Below are positions 14,001-29,000 of a DNA stretch of 64,000 nt, in pieces; positions within the stretch are counted from its first letter, which is position 1; each line of letters begins with the position of its first letter. This DNA is from Ichthyophis bannanicus (lineage: Eukaryota > Chordata > Amphibia > Gymnophiona > Ichthyophiidae). Below the pieces are notes generated by a model that was given only the letters and a program-made list of their open reading frames with translations, made no database searches and was not told the DNA's origin. Both the position numbers and the translations under genes were made by a program. Where the stretch lies: assembly GCA_033557465.1 (NCBI GenBank), contig CM066035.1, positions 902,131,309 to 902,195,308 of the forward strand, in the 5' to 3' direction.

Positions 14001-17000
14001 AATTAAATAAACTGCTAGAACTCACAGTAAGATGTCCCAGTAGGCAACTATCCCCTCACTAGCAGAGCTCTGTAAAAAGTACAGCCCTTCTCTGGTCAGA
14101 GAAAGCAAACTAAAACAGGACTATGCACACGTGGAGAAAACAGGAAGAAGGCTTCACAATACCTCAGGGGAGGGGGAGGAGTCAGGCAGGCAAGGACCGG
14201 AAAAAAGTTTAAACAAACAGCAGGTTCTGGGGAGAGAGATGTAATTCAAAATGGCTACCACACAAAGCCCAGTTAGTTGAGAGAGGCAAGGTAAGTACAG
14301 CTGAGAGGGCTGAACTAGCACACCACTAAAACAAACAATAAATAATTAAACAAACAGTTAGACAAACAGTAAATAATTAAATAAACAGCTAGAACTCACA
14401 GTAAGATGTCCCAGGAGGCAAATATCCCCTCACTAGCAGAGCTCTGTAAAAGTACAGCCCTTCTCTGGTCAGAGAAAAAGCAAACTAAAACAGACTATGC
14501 ACACGTGGAGAAAACAGGAAGAAGGCTACGCAATACCTCAGGGGGAGGGGGAGGAGTCAGGCAGGCAAGGACAGGAAAAAAAGTTTAAACAAAACAGCAG
14601 GTTCTGGGGAGAGAGATGTAATTCAAAATGGCTACCACACAAAGCCCAGTAGTTGAGAGAGGCAAGGTGAAGTACAGCTGAGAGGGCTGAACTAGCACAC
14701 CACTAAAAACAAACAATAAATAATTAAACAAACAGTTAGACAAACAGTAAATAATTAAATAAACAGCTAGAAACTCACAGTAAGATGTCCCAGGAGGCAA
14801 ATATCCCCTCACTAGCAGAGCTCTGTAAAAGTACAGCCCTTCTCTGGTCAGAGAAAAGCAAACTAAAACAGACTATGCACACGTAGAGAAAACAGGAAGA
14901 AGGCTACGCAATACCTCAGGGGGAGGGGGAGGAGTCAGGCAGGCAAGGACAGGAAAAAAGTTTAAACAAACAGCAGGTTCTGGGGAGAGAGATGTAATTC
15001 AAAATGGCTACCACACAAAGCCCAGTTAGTTGAGAGAGGCAAGGTAAGTACAGCTGAGAGGGCTGAACTAGCACACCACTAAAACAAACAATAAATAAAT
15101 TAAACAAACAGTTAGACAAACAGTAAATAATTAAATAAACAGCTAGAACTCACAGTAAGATGTCCCAGGAGGCAAATATCCCCTCACTAGCAGAGCTCTG
15201 TAAAAGTACAGCCCTTCTCTGGTCAGAGAAAAGCAAACTAAAACAGACTATGCACACGTGGAGAAAACAGGAAGAAGGCTACGCAATACCTCAGGGGGAG
15301 GGGGAGGAGTCAGGCAGGCAAGGACAGGAAAAAAGTTTAAACAAACAGCAGGTTCTGGGGAGAGAGATGTAATTCAAAATGGCTACCACACAAAGCCCAG
15401 TTAGTTGAGAGAGGCAAGGTAAGTACAGCTGAGAGGGCTGAACTAGCACACCACTAAAACAAACAATAAATAATTAAACAAACAGTTAGACAAACAGTAA
15501 ATAATTAAATAAACAGCTAGAACTCACAGTAAGATGTCCCAGGAGGCAAATATCCCCTCACTAGCAGAGCTCTGTAAAAGTACAGCCCCTTCTCTGGTCA
15601 GAGAAAAGCAAACTAAAACAGACTATGCACACGTGGAGAAAACAGGAAGAAGGCTACGCAATACCTCAGGGGGAGGGGGAGGAGTCAGGCAGGCAAGGAC
15701 AGGAAAAAAGTTTAAACAAACAGCAGGTTCTGGGGAGAGAGATGTAATTTCAAAATGGCTACCACACAAAGCCCAGTTAGTTGAGAGAGGAGGCAAGGTA
15801 AGTACTAGCTGAGAGGGCTGAACTAGCACACCACTAAAACAAACAATAAATAATTAAACAAAACAGTTAGACAAACAGTAAATAATTAAATAAACAGCTA
15901 GAACTCACAGTAAGATGTCCCAGGAGGCAAATATCCCCTCACTAGCAGAGCTCTGTAAAAGTACAGCCCTTCTCTGGTCAGAGAAAAGCAAACTAAAACA
16001 GACTATGCACAGGGTGGAGAAAACAGGAAGAAGGCTACACAATACCTCAGGGGGAGGGGGAGGAGTCAGGCAGGCAAGGACAGGAAAAAAAGTTTAAACA
16101 AACAGCAGGTTCTGGGGAGAGAGATGTAATTCAAAATGGCTACCACACAAAGCCCAGTTAGTTGGAGAGAGGGCAAGGTAAGTACAGCTGAGAGGGGCTG
16201 AACTAGCACACCACTAAAACAAACAATAAATAATTAAACAAACAGTTAGACAAACAGTAAATAATTAAAATAAACAGCTAGAACTCACAGTAAGAAGTCC
16301 CAGGATGCAAATATACCCTCACTAGCAGAGATCATTAAAAGTACAGCCCTTCTCTTTTCAGAGAAAACCAAACTAAAACAGACTATGCACACGTGGAGAA
16401 AACAGGAAGAAGGCTACGCAATACCTCAGGGGGAGGGGGAGGAGTCAGGCAGGCAAGGACAGGAAAAAAGTTTAAACAAACAGCAGGTTCTGGGGAGAGA
16501 GATGTAATTCAAAATGGCTACCACACAAAGCCCAGTTAGTTGAGAGAGGCAAGGTAAGTTACAGCTGAGAGGGCTGAACTAGCACACCACTAAAAACAAA
16601 CAATAAATAATTAAAACAAACAGTTAGACAAACAGTAAATAATTAAATAATAAACAGCTAGGAACTCACAGTAAGATGTCCCAGGAGGCAAATATCCCCT
16701 CACTAGCAGAGCTCTGTAAAAGTACAGCCCTTCTCTGGTCAGAGAAAAGCAAACTAAAAACAGACTATGCACACGTGGAGAAAACAGGAAGAAGGCTACG
16801 CAATACCTCAGGGGGAGGGGGAGGAGTCAGGCAGGCAAGGACAGGAAAAAAAGTTTAAACAAACAGCAGGTTCTGGGGAGGAGAGATGTAATTCAAAATG
16901 GCTACCACACAAAGCCCAGTTAGTTGAGAGAGGCAAGGGTAAGTACAGCTGAGAGGGCTGAACTAGCACACCACTAAAAACAAACAATAAATAATTAAAC

Positions 17001-20000
17001 AAACAGTTAGACAAACAGTAAATAATTAAATAAACAGCTAGAACTCACAGTAAGATGTCCCAGGAGGCAAATATCCCCTCACTAGCAGAGCTCTGTAAAA
17101 GTACAGCCCTTCTCTGGTCAGAGAAAAGCAAACTAAAACAGACTATGCACACGTGGAGAAAACAGGAAGAAGGCTACGCAATACCTCAGGGGGAGGGGGA
17201 GGAGTCAGGCAGGCAAGGACAGGAAAAAAGTTTAAACAAACAGCGGTTCTGGGGAGAGAGATGTAATTCAAAATGGCTACCACACAAAGCCCAGTTAGGT
17301 GAGAGAGGCAAGGTAAGTACAGCTGAGAGGCTGAACTAGCACACCACTAAAAACAAACAATAAATAATTAAACAAACAGTTAGACAAACAGTAAATAATT
17401 AAATAAACAGCTAGAACTCACAGTAAGATGTCCCAGGAGGCAAATATCCCTCACTAGCAGAGCTCTGTAAAAGTACAGCCCTTCTCTGGTCAGAGAAAAG
17501 CAAACTAAAACAGACTATGCACACGTGGAGAAAACAGGAAGAAGGCTACACAATACCTAGGGGGAGGGGGAGGAGTCAGGCAGGCAAGGACAGGGAAAAA
17601 AGTTTTAAACAAACAGCAGGTTCTGGGGAGAGAGATGTAATTCAAAATGGCTACCACACAAAGCCCAGTTAGTTGAGAGAGGCAAGGTAAGTACAGCTGA
17701 GAGGGCTGAAACTAGCACACCACTAAAAACAAACAATAAATAATTAAACAAACAGTTAGACAAACAGTAAATAATTAAATAAAACAGCTAGAACTCACAG
17801 TAAGATGTCCCAGGAGGCAAATATCCCCCACTAGCAGAGCTCTGTAAAAGTACAGCCCTTCTCTGGTCAGAGAAAAGCAAACTAAAACAGACTATGCACA
17901 CGTGGAGAAAACAGGAAGAAGGCTACGCAATACCTCAGGGGGAGGGGGAGGAGTCAGGCAGGCAAGGACAGGAAAAAAAGTTTAAACAAACAGCAGGTTC
18001 TGGGGAGAGAGATGTAATTCAAAATGGCTACCACACAAAGCCCAGTTAGTTGAGAGAGGCAAGGTAAGTACAGCTGAGAGGGGCTGAACTAGCACACCAC
18101 TAAAACAAACAATAAATAATAAACAAACAGTTAGACAAACAGTAAATAATTAAATAAACAGCTAGAACTCACAGTAAGATGCCCAGGAGGCAAATATCCC
18201 CTCACTAGCAGAGCTCTGTAAAAGTTACAGCCATTCTCTGGTCAGAGAAAAGCAAACTAAAACAGACTATGCACACGTGGAGAAAACAGGAAGAAGGCTA
18301 CACAATACCTCAGGGGGAGGGGGAGGAGTCAGGCAGGCAAGGACAGGAAAAAAGTTTAAACAAACAGCAGGTTCTGGGGAGAGAGATGTAATTCAAAATG
18401 GCTACCACACAAAAGCCCAGTTAGTTGAGAGAGGAAAGGTAAGTACAGCGGAGAGGGCTGAACTAGCACACCACTAAAACAAACAATAAATAATTAAACA
18501 AACAGTTAGACAAACAGTAAATAATTAAATAAACAGCTAGAACTCACAGTAAGATGTCCCAGGAGGCAAATATCCCCTCACTAGCAGAGCTCTGTAAAGT
18601 ACAGCCCTTCTCTGGTCAGAGAAAAGCAACTAAAACAGAACTATGCACACGTGGAGAAAACAGGAAGAAGGCTACGCAATACCTCAGGGGGAGGGGGAGG
18701 AGTCAGGCAGGCAAGGACAGGAAAAAAGTTTAAACAAACAGCAGGTTCTGGGGAGGAGAGATGTAATTCAAAAATGGCTACCCACAAAAGCCCAGTTAGT
18801 TGAGAGAGGCAAGGTAAGTACAGCTGAGAGGGCTGAACTAGCACACCACTAAAACAAACAATAAATAATTAAACAAACACAGTTAGACAAACAGTAAATA
18901 ATTAAATAAACAGCTAGAAACTCACAGTAAGATGTCCCAGGAGGCAAATATCCCTCACTAGCAGAGCTCTGTAAAAGTACAGCCTTCTCTTGGTCAGAGA
19001 AAAGCAAACTAAAACAGACTATGCACACGTGGAGAAAACAGGAAGAAGGCTACGCAATACCTCAGTGGGAGGGGGAGGAGTCAGGCAGGAACGGACAGGA
19101 ATAAAGTTTAAACAAACAGCAGGTTCTGGGGAGAGAGATGTAATTCAAAATGGCTACCACACAAAGCCCAGTTAGTTGAGAGAGGCAAGGTAAGTACAGC
19201 TGAGAGGGCTGAACTAGCACAGCACTAAAACAAACAATAAATAATTAAACAAACAGTTAGACAAACAGTAAATAATTAAATAAACAGCTAGAACTCACAG
19301 TAAGATGTCCCAGGAGGGCAAATATCCCTCACTAGCAGAGCTCTGTAAAAGTACAGCCCTTCTCTGGTCAGAGAAAAGCAAACTAAAACAGACTATGCAC
19401 ACGTGGAGAAAACAGGAAGAAGGCTACGCAATACCTCAGGGGGAGGGGGAGGAGTCAGGCAGGCAAGGACAGGAAAAAAGTTTAAAACAAACAGCAGGTT
19501 CTGGGGGGAGAGAGATGTAATTCAAAATGGCTACCACACAAAGCCCAGTTAGTTGAGAGAGGCAAGGTAAGTACAGCTGAGAGGGCTGAACTAGACACAC
19601 CACTAAACAAAACAATAAATAATAAACAAACAGTTAGACAAACAGTAAATAATTAAATAAACAGCTAGAACTCACAGTAAGATGTCCCAGGAGGCAAATA
19701 TCCCCTCACTAGCAGAGCTCTGTAAAAGTACAGCCCTTCTCTGGTCAGAGAAAAGCAAACTAAAACAGACTATGCACACGTGGAGAAAACAGGAAGAAGG
19801 CTACGCAATACCTCAGGGGGAGGGGGAGGAGTCAGGCAGGCAAGGACAGGAAAAAAGTTTAAACAAACAGCAGGTTCTGGGGAGAGAGATGTAATTCAAA
19901 ATGGCTACCACACAAAGCCCAGTTAGTTGAGAGAGGCAAGGTAAGTACAGCTGAGAGGGCTGAACTAGCACACCACTAAAACAAACAATAAATAATTAAA

Positions 20001-23000
20001 CAAACAGTTAGACAAACAGTAAATAATTAAATAAACAGCTAGAACTCACAGTAAGATGTCCCAGGAGGCAAATATCCCCTCACTAGCAGAGCTCTGTAAA
20101 AGTACAGCCCTTCTCTGGTCAGAGAAAAGCAAACTAAAACAGACAATGCACACGTGGAGGAAAACAGGAAGAAGGCTACGCAATACCTCAGGGGGAGGGG
20201 GGAGGAGTCAGGCAGGCAAGGACAGGAAAAAAGTTTAAACAAAACAGCAGGTTCTGGGGAGAGAGATGTAATTCAAAATGGCTACCACACAAAGCCCAGT
20301 TAGTTGAGAGAGGCAAGGTAAGTACAGCTGAGAGGGCTGAACTAGCACACCACTAAAACAAACAATAAATAATTAAACAAACAGTTAGACAAACAGTAAA
20401 TAATTAAATAAACAGCTAGAACTCACAGTAAGATGTCCCAGGAGGCAAATATCCCCTCACTAGCAGAGCTCTGTAAAAGTACAGCCCTTCTCTGGTCAGA
20501 GAAAAGCAAACTAAAACAGACTATGCACACGTGGAGGAGAAAACAGGAAGAAGGCTACACAATACCTCAGGGGGAGGGGGAGGAGTCAGGCAGGCAAGGA
20601 CAGGAAAAAAGTTTAAACAAACAGCAGGTTCTGGGGAGAGAGATGTAATTCAAAATGGCTACCACACAAAGCCCAGTTAGTTGAGAGAGGCAAGGTAAGT
20701 ACAGCTGAGAGGGCTGAACTAGCACACCACTAAAACAAACAATAAATAATTAAACAAACAGTTAGACAAACAGTAAATAATTAAATAAACAGCTAGAACT
20801 CACAGTAAGATGTCCCAGGAGGCAAATATCCCCTCACTAGCAGAGCTCTGTAAAGTACAGCCCTTCTCTGGTCAGAGAAAAGCAAACTAAAACAGACTAT
20901 GCACACGTGGAGAAAACAGGAAGAAGGCTACACAATACCTCAGGGGGAGGGGGAGGAGTCAGGCAGGCAAGGACAGGAAAAAAGTTTTAAACAAACAGCA
21001 GGTTCTGGGGAGAGAGATGTAATTCAAAATGGCTACCACACAAAGCCCAGTTAGTTGAGAGAGGCAAGGTAAGTACAGCTGAGAGGGCTGAACTAGCACA
21101 CCACTAAAACAAACAATAAATAATTAAACAAACAGTTAGACAAACAGTAAATAATTAAATAAACAGCTAGAACTCACAGTAAGATGTCCCAGGAGGCAAA
21201 TATCCCTCACTAGCAGAGCTCTGTAAAAGTACAGCCCTTCTCTGGTCAGAGAAAAGCAAACTAAAACAGACTATGCACACGTGGAGAAAACAGGAAGAAG
21301 GCTACGCAATACCTCAGGGGGAGGGGGAGGAGTCAGGCAGGCAAGGACAGGGAAAAAAGTTTAAACAAACAGCAGGTTCTGGGGAGAGAGATGTAATTCA
21401 AAATGGCTACCACACAAAGCCCAGTTAGTTGAGAGAGGCAAGGTAAGTACAGCTGAGAGGGCTGAACTAGCACACCACTAAAACAAACAATAAATAATTA
21501 AACAAACAGTTAGACAAACAGTAAATAATTAAATAAACAGCTAGAACTCACAGTAAGATGTCCCAGGAGGCAAATATCCCCTCACTAGCAGAGCTCTGTA
21601 AAAGTACAGCCCTTCTCTGGTCAGAGAAAAGCAAACTAAAACAGACTATGCACACGTGGAGAAAACAGGAAGAAGGCTACGCAATACCTCAGGGGGAGGG
21701 GGAGGAGGAGTCAGGCAGGCAAGGACAGGAAAAAGTTTAAACAAACAGCAGGTTCTGGGGAGAGAGATGTAATTCAAAATGGCTACCACACAAAGCCCAG
21801 TTAGTTGAGAGAGGCAAGGTAAGTACAGCTGAGAGGGCTGAACTAGCACACCACTAAAACAAATAATAAATAATTAAACAAACAGTTAGACAAACAGTAA
21901 ATAATTAAATAAACAGCTAGAACTCACAGTAAGATGTCCCAGGAGGCAAATATCCCCTCACTAGCAGAGCTCTGTAAAAGTACAGCCCTTCTCTGGTCAG
22001 AGAAAAGCAAACTAAAACAGACTATGCACACGTGGAGAAAACAGGAAGAAGGCTACGCAATACCTCAGGGGGAGGGGGAGGAGTCAGGCAGGCAAGGACA
22101 GGAAAAGTTTAAACAAACAGCAGGTTCTGGGGAGAGAGATGTAATTCAAAATGGCTACCACACAAAGCCCAGTTAGTTGAGAGAGGCAAGGTAAGTACAG
22201 CTGAGAGGGCTGAACTAGCACACCACTAAAACAAACAATAAATAATTAAACAAACAGTTAGACAAACAGTAAATAATTAAATAAACAGCTAGAACTCACA
22301 GTAAGATGTCCCAGGAGGCAAATATCCCCTCACTAGCAGAGCTCTGTAAAAGTACAGCCCTTCTCTGGTCAGAGAAAAGCAAACTAAAACAGACTATGCA
22401 CACGTGGAGAAAACAGGAAGAAGGCTACGCAATACCTCAGGGGGAGGGGGAGGAGTCAGGCAGGCAAGGACAGGAAAAAAGTTTAAACAAACAGCAGGTT
22501 CTGGGGAGAGAGATGTAATTCAAAATGGCTACCACACAAAGCCCAGTTAGTTGAGAGAGGCAAGGTAAGTACAGCTGAGAGGGCTGAACTAGCACACCAC
22601 TAAAACAAACAATAAATAATTAAACAAACAGTTAGACAAACAGTAAATAATTAAATAAACAGCTAGAACTCACAGTAAGATGTCCCAGGAGGCAAATATC
22701 CCCTCACTAGCAGAGCTCTGTAAAAGTACAGCCCTTCTCTGGTCAGAGAAAAGCAAACTAAAACAGACTATGCACACGTGGAGGGAAAAACAGGAAGAAG
22801 GCTACGCAATACCTCAGGGGGAGGGGAGGAGGAGTCAGGCAGGCAAGGACAGGAAAAAAGTTTAAACAAACAGCAGGTTCTGGGGAGAGAGATGTAATTC
22901 AAAATGGCTACCACACAAAGCCCAGTTAGTTGAGAGAGGCAAGGTAAGTACAGCTGAGTGGGCTGAACTAGCACACCACTAAAAGAAACAATAAATAATT

Positions 23001-26000
23001 AAACAAACAGTTAGACAAACAGTAAATAATTAAATAAACAGCTAGAACTCACAGTAAGATGTCCCAGGAGGCAAATATCCCCTCACTAGCAGAGCTCTGT
23101 AAAAGTACAGCCCTTCTCTGGTCAGAGAAAAGCAAACTAAAACAGACTATGCACACGTGGAGAAAACAGGAAGAAGGCTACGCAATACCTCAGGGGGAGG
23201 GGGAGGAGTCAGGCAGGCAAGGACAGGAAAAAAGTTTAAACAAACAGCAGGTTCTGGGGAGAGAGATGTAATTCAAAATGGCTACCACACAAAGCCCAGT
23301 TAGTTGAGAGAGGCAAGGTAAGTACAGCTGAGAGGGCTGAACTAGCACACCACTAAAACAAACAATAAATAATTAAACAAACAGTTAGACAAACAGTAAA
23401 TAATTAAATAAACAGCTAGAACTCACAGTAAGATGTCCCAGGAGGCAAATATCCCCTCACTAGCAGAGCTCTGTAAAAGTACAGCCCTTCTCTGGTCAGA
23501 GAAAAGCAAACTAAAACAGACTATGCACACGTGGAGAAAACAGGAAGAAGGCTACACAATACCTCAGGGGGAGGGGGAGGAGTCAGGCAGGCAAGGACAG
23601 GAAAAAAGTTTAAACAAACAGCAGGTTCTGGGGAGAGAGATGTAATTCAAAATGGCTACCACACAAAGCCCAGTTAGTTGAGAGAGGCAAGGTAAGTACA
23701 GCTGAGAGGGCTGAACTAGCACACCACTAAAACAAACAATAAATAATTAAACAAACAGTTAGACAAACAGTAAATAATTAAATAAACAGCTAGAACTCAC
23801 AGTAAGATGTCCAGGTAGGCAAATATCCCTCACTAGCAGAGCTCTGTAAAAGTACAGCCCTTCTCTGGTCAGAGAAAAGCAAACTAAAACAGACTATGCA
23901 CACGTGGAGAAAACAGGAAGAAGGCTACGCAATACCTCAGGGGGAGGGGGAGGAGTCAGGCAGGCAAGGACAGGAAAAAAGTTTAAACAAACAGCAGGTT
24001 CTGGGGAGAGAGATGTAATTCAAAATGGCTACCACACAAAGCCCAGTTAGTTGAGAGAGGCAAGGTAAGTACAGCTGAGAGGGCTGAACTAGCACACCAC
24101 TAAAACAAACAATAAATAATTAAACAAACAGTTAGACAAACAGTAAATAATTAAATAAACAGCTAGAACTCACAGTAAGATGTCCCAGGAGGCAAATATC
24201 CCCTCACTAGCAGAGCTCTGTAAAAGTACAGCCCTTCTCTGGTCAGAGAAAAGCAAACTAAAACAGACTATGCACACGTGGAGAAAACAGGAAGAAGGCT
24301 ACACAATACCTCAGGGGGAGGGGGAGGAGTCAGGCAGGCAAGGACAGGAAAAAAGTTTAAACAAACAGCAGGTTCTGGGGAGAGAGATGTAATTCAAAAT
24401 GGCTACCACACAAAGCCCAGTTAGTTGAGAGAGGCAAGGTAAGTACAGCTGAGAGGGCTGAACTAGCACACCACTAAACAAACAATAAATAATTAAACAA
24501 ACAGTTAGACAAACAGTAAATAATTAAATAAACAGCTAGAACTCACAGTAAGATGTCCCAGGAGGCAAATATCCCCTCACTAGCAGAGCTCTGTAAAAGT
24601 ACAGCCCTTCTCTGGTCAGAGAAAAGCAAACTAAAACAGACTATGCACACGTGGAGAAAACAGGAAGAAGGCTACACAATACCTCAGGGGGAGGGGGAGG
24701 AGTCAGGCAGGCAAGGACAGGAAAAAAGTTTAAACAAACAGCAGGTTCTGGGGAGAGAGAGGTAATTCAAAATGGCTACCACACAAAGCCCAGTTAGTTG
24801 AGAGAGGCAAGGTAAGTACAGCTGAGAGGGCTGAACTAGCACACCACTAAAACAAACAATAAATAATTAAACAAACAGTTAGACAAACAGTAAATAATTA
24901 AAATAAACAGCTAGAACTCACAGTAAGATGTCCCAGGAGGCAAATATCCCTCACTAGCAGAGCTCTGTAAAAGTACAGCCCTTCTCTGGTCAGAGAAAAG
25001 CAAACTAAAACAGACTATGCACACGTGGAGAAAACAGGAAGAAGGCTACGCAATACCTCAGGGGGAGGGGGAGGAGGAATCAGGCAGGCAAGGACAGGAA
25101 AAAAGTTTAAACAAACAGCAGGTTCTGGGGAGAGAGATGTAATTCAAAATGGCTACCACACAAAGCCCAGTTAGTTGAGAGAGGCAAGGTAAGTACAGCT
25201 GAGAGGGCTGAACTAGCACACCACTAAAACAAACAATAAATAATTAAACAAACAGTTAGACAAACAGTAAATAATTAAATAAACAGCTAGAACTCACAGT
25301 AAGATGTCCCAGGAGGCAAATATCCCTCACTAGCAGAGCTCTGTAAAAGTACAGCCCTTCTCTGGTCAGAGAAAAGCAAACTAAAACAGACTATGCACAC
25401 GTGGAGAAAACAGGAAGAAGGCTACACAATACCTCAGGGGGAGGGGGAGGAGTCAGGCAGGCAAGGACAGGAAAAAAGTTTAAACAAACAGCAGGTTCTG
25501 GGGAGAGAGATGTAATTCAAAATGGCTACCACACAAAGCCCAGTTAGTTGAGAGAGGCAAGGTAAGTACAGCTGAGAGGGCTGAACTAGCACACCACTAA
25601 AACAAACAATAAATAATTAAACAAACAGTTAGACAAACAGTAAATAATTAAATAAACAGCTAGAACTCACAGTAAGATGTCCCAGGAGGCAAATATCCCC
25701 TCACTAGCAGAGCTCTGTAAAAGTACAGCCCTTCTCTGGTCAGAGAAAAGCAAACTAAAACAGACTATGCACACGTGGAGAGAAAACAGGAAGAAGGCTA
25801 CACAATACCTCAGGGGGAGGGAGAGGAGGAGTCAGGCAGGCAAGGACAGGAAAAAAGTTTAAACAAACAGCAGGTTCTGGGGAGAGAGAGATGTAATTCA
25901 AATGGCTACCACACAAAGCCCAGTTAGTTGAGAGAGGCAAGGTAAGTACAGCTGAGAGGGCTGAACTAGCACACCACTAAAAACAAACAATAAATAATTA

Positions 26001-29000
26001 AACAAACAGTTAGACAAACAGTAAATAATTAAATAAACAGCTAGAACTCACAGTAAGATGTCCCAGGAGGCAAATATCCCCTCACTAGCAGAGCTCTGTA
26101 AAAGTACAGCCCTTCTCTGGTCAGAGAAAAGCAAACTAAAACAGACTATGCACACGTGGAGAAAACAGGAAGAAGGCTACGCAATACCTCAGGGGGGGGG
26201 GGAGGAGTCAGGCAGGCAAGGACAGGAAAAAAGTTTAAACAAACAGCAGGTTCTGGGGAGAGAGATGTAATTCAAAATGGCTACCACACAAAGCCCAGTT
26301 AGTTGAGAGAGGCAAGGTAAGTACAGCTGAGAGGGCTGAACTAGCACACCACTAAAACAAACAATAAATAATTAAACAAACAGTTAGACAAACAGTAAAT
26401 AATTAAATCAACAGCTAGAACTCACAGTAAGAGTCCCAGGAGGCAAATATCCCCTCACTAGCAGAGCTCTGTAAAAGTACAGCCCTTCTCTGGTCAGAGA
26501 AAAGCAAACTAAAACAGACTATGCACACGTGGAGAAAACAGGAAGAAGGCTACACAATACCTCAGGGGGAGGGGGAGGAGGAGTCAGGCAGGCAAGGACA
26601 GGAAAAAAGTTTAAACAAACAGCAGGTTCTGGGGAGAGAGATGTAATTCAAAATGGCTACCACACAAAGCCCAGTTAGTTGAGAGAGGCAAGGTAAGTAC
26701 AGCTGAGAGGGCTGAACTAGCACACCACTAAAACAAACAATAAATAATTAAAGAAACAGTTAGACAAACAGTAAATAATTAAATAAACAGCTAGAACTCA
26801 CAGTAAGATGTCCCAGGAGGCAAATATCCCCTCACTAGCAGAGCTCTGTAAAAGTACAGCCCTTCTCTGGTCAGAGAAAAGCAAACTAAAACAGACTATG
26901 CACACGTGGAGAAAACAGGAAGAAGGCTACACAATACCTCAGGGGGAGGGGGAGGAGGAGTCAGGCAGGCAAGGACAGGAAAAAAGTTTAAACAAACAGC
27001 AGGTTCTGGGGAGAGAGATGTAATTCAAAATGGCTACCACACAAAGCCCAGTTAGTTGAGAGAGGCAAGGTAAGTACAGCTGAGAGGGCTGAACTAGCAC
27101 ACCACTAAAACAAACAATAAATAATTAAACAAACAGTTAGACAAACAGTAAATAATTAAATAAACAGCTAGAACTCACAGTAAGATGTCCCAGGAGGCAA
27201 ATATCCCCTCACTAGCAGAGCTCTGTAAAAGTACAGCCCTTCTCTGGTCAGAGAAAAGCAAACTAAAACAGACTATGCACACGTGGAGAAAACAGGAAGA
27301 AGGCTACACAATACCTCAGGGGGAGGGGGAGGAGTCAGGCAGGCAAGGACAGGAAAAAAGTTTAAACAAACAGCAGGTTCTGGGGAGAGAGATGTAATTC
27401 AAAATGGCTACCACACAAAGCCCAGTTAGTTGAGAGAGGCAAGGTAAGTACAGCTGAGAGGGCTGAACTAGCACACCACTAAAACAAACAATAAATAATT
27501 AAACAAAACATTTAGACAAACAGTAAATAATTAAATAAACAGCTAGAACTCACAGTAAGATGTCCCAGGAGGCAAATATCCCCTCACTAGCAGAGCTCTG
27601 TAAAAGTACAGCCCTTCTCTGGTCAGAGAAAAGCAAACTAAAACAGACTATGCACACGTGGAGAAAACAGGAAGAAGGCTACACAATACCTCAGGGGGAG
27701 GGGGAGGAGTCAGGCAGGCAAGGACAGGAAAAAAGTTTAAACAAACAGCAGGTTCTGGGGAGAGAGATGTAATTCAAAATGGCTACCACACAAAGCCCAG
27801 TTAGTTGAGAGAGGCAAGGTAAGTACAGCTGAGAGGGCTGAACTAGCACACCACTAAAACAAACAATAAATAATTAAACAAACAGTTAGACAAACAGTAA
27901 ATAATTAAATAAACAGCTAGAACTCACAGTAAGATGTCCCAGGAGGCAAATATCCCCTCACTAGCAGAGCTCTGTAAAAGTACAGCCCTTCTCTGGTCAG
28001 AGAAAAGCAAACTAAAACAGACTATGCACACGTGGAGAAAACAGGAAGAAGGCTACACAATACCTCAGGGGGAGGGGGAGGAGGAATCAGGCAGGCAAGG
28101 ACAGGAAAAAAGTTTAAACAAACAGCAGGTTCTGGGGAGAGAGATGTAATTCAAAATGGCTACCACACAAAGCCCAGTTAGTTGAGAGAGGCAAGGTAAG
28201 TACAGCTGAGAGGGCTGAACTAGCACACCACTAAAAACAAACAATAAATAATTAAACAAACAGTTAGACAAACAGTAAATAATTAAATAAACAGCTAGAA
28301 CTCACAGTAAGATGTCCCAGGAGGCAAATATCCCCTCACTAGCAGAGCTCTGTAAAAGTACAGCCCTTCTCTGGTCAGAGAAAAGCAAACTAAAACAGAC
28401 TATGCACACGTGGAGAAAACAGGAAGAAGGCTACGCAATACCTCAGGGGGAGGGGGAGGAGGAGTCAGGCAGGCAAGGACAGGAAAAAAGTTTAAACAAA
28501 CAGCAGGTTCTGGGGAGAGAGATGTAATTCAAAATGGCTACCACACAAAGCCCAGTTAGTTGAGAGAGGCAAGGTAAGTACAGCTGAGAGGGCTGAACTA
28601 GCACACCACTAAAACAAACAATAAATAATTAAACAAACAGTTAGACAAACAGTAAATAATTAAATAAACAGCTAGAACTCACAGTAAGATGTCCCAGGAG
28701 GCAAATATCCCCTCACTAGCAGAGCTCTGTAAAAGTACAGCCCTTCTCTGGTCAGAGAAAAGCAAACTAAAACAGACTATGCACACGTGGAGAAAACAGG
28801 AAGAAGGCTACACAATACCTCAGGGGGAGGGGGAGGAGGAGTCAGGCAGGCAAGGACAGGAAAAAAGTTTAAACAAACAGCAGGTTCTGGGGAGAGAGAT
28901 GTAATTCAAAATGGCTACCACACAAAGCCCAGTTAGTTGAGAGAGGCAAGGTAAGTACAGCTGAGAGGGCTGAACTAGCACACCACTAAAACAAACAATA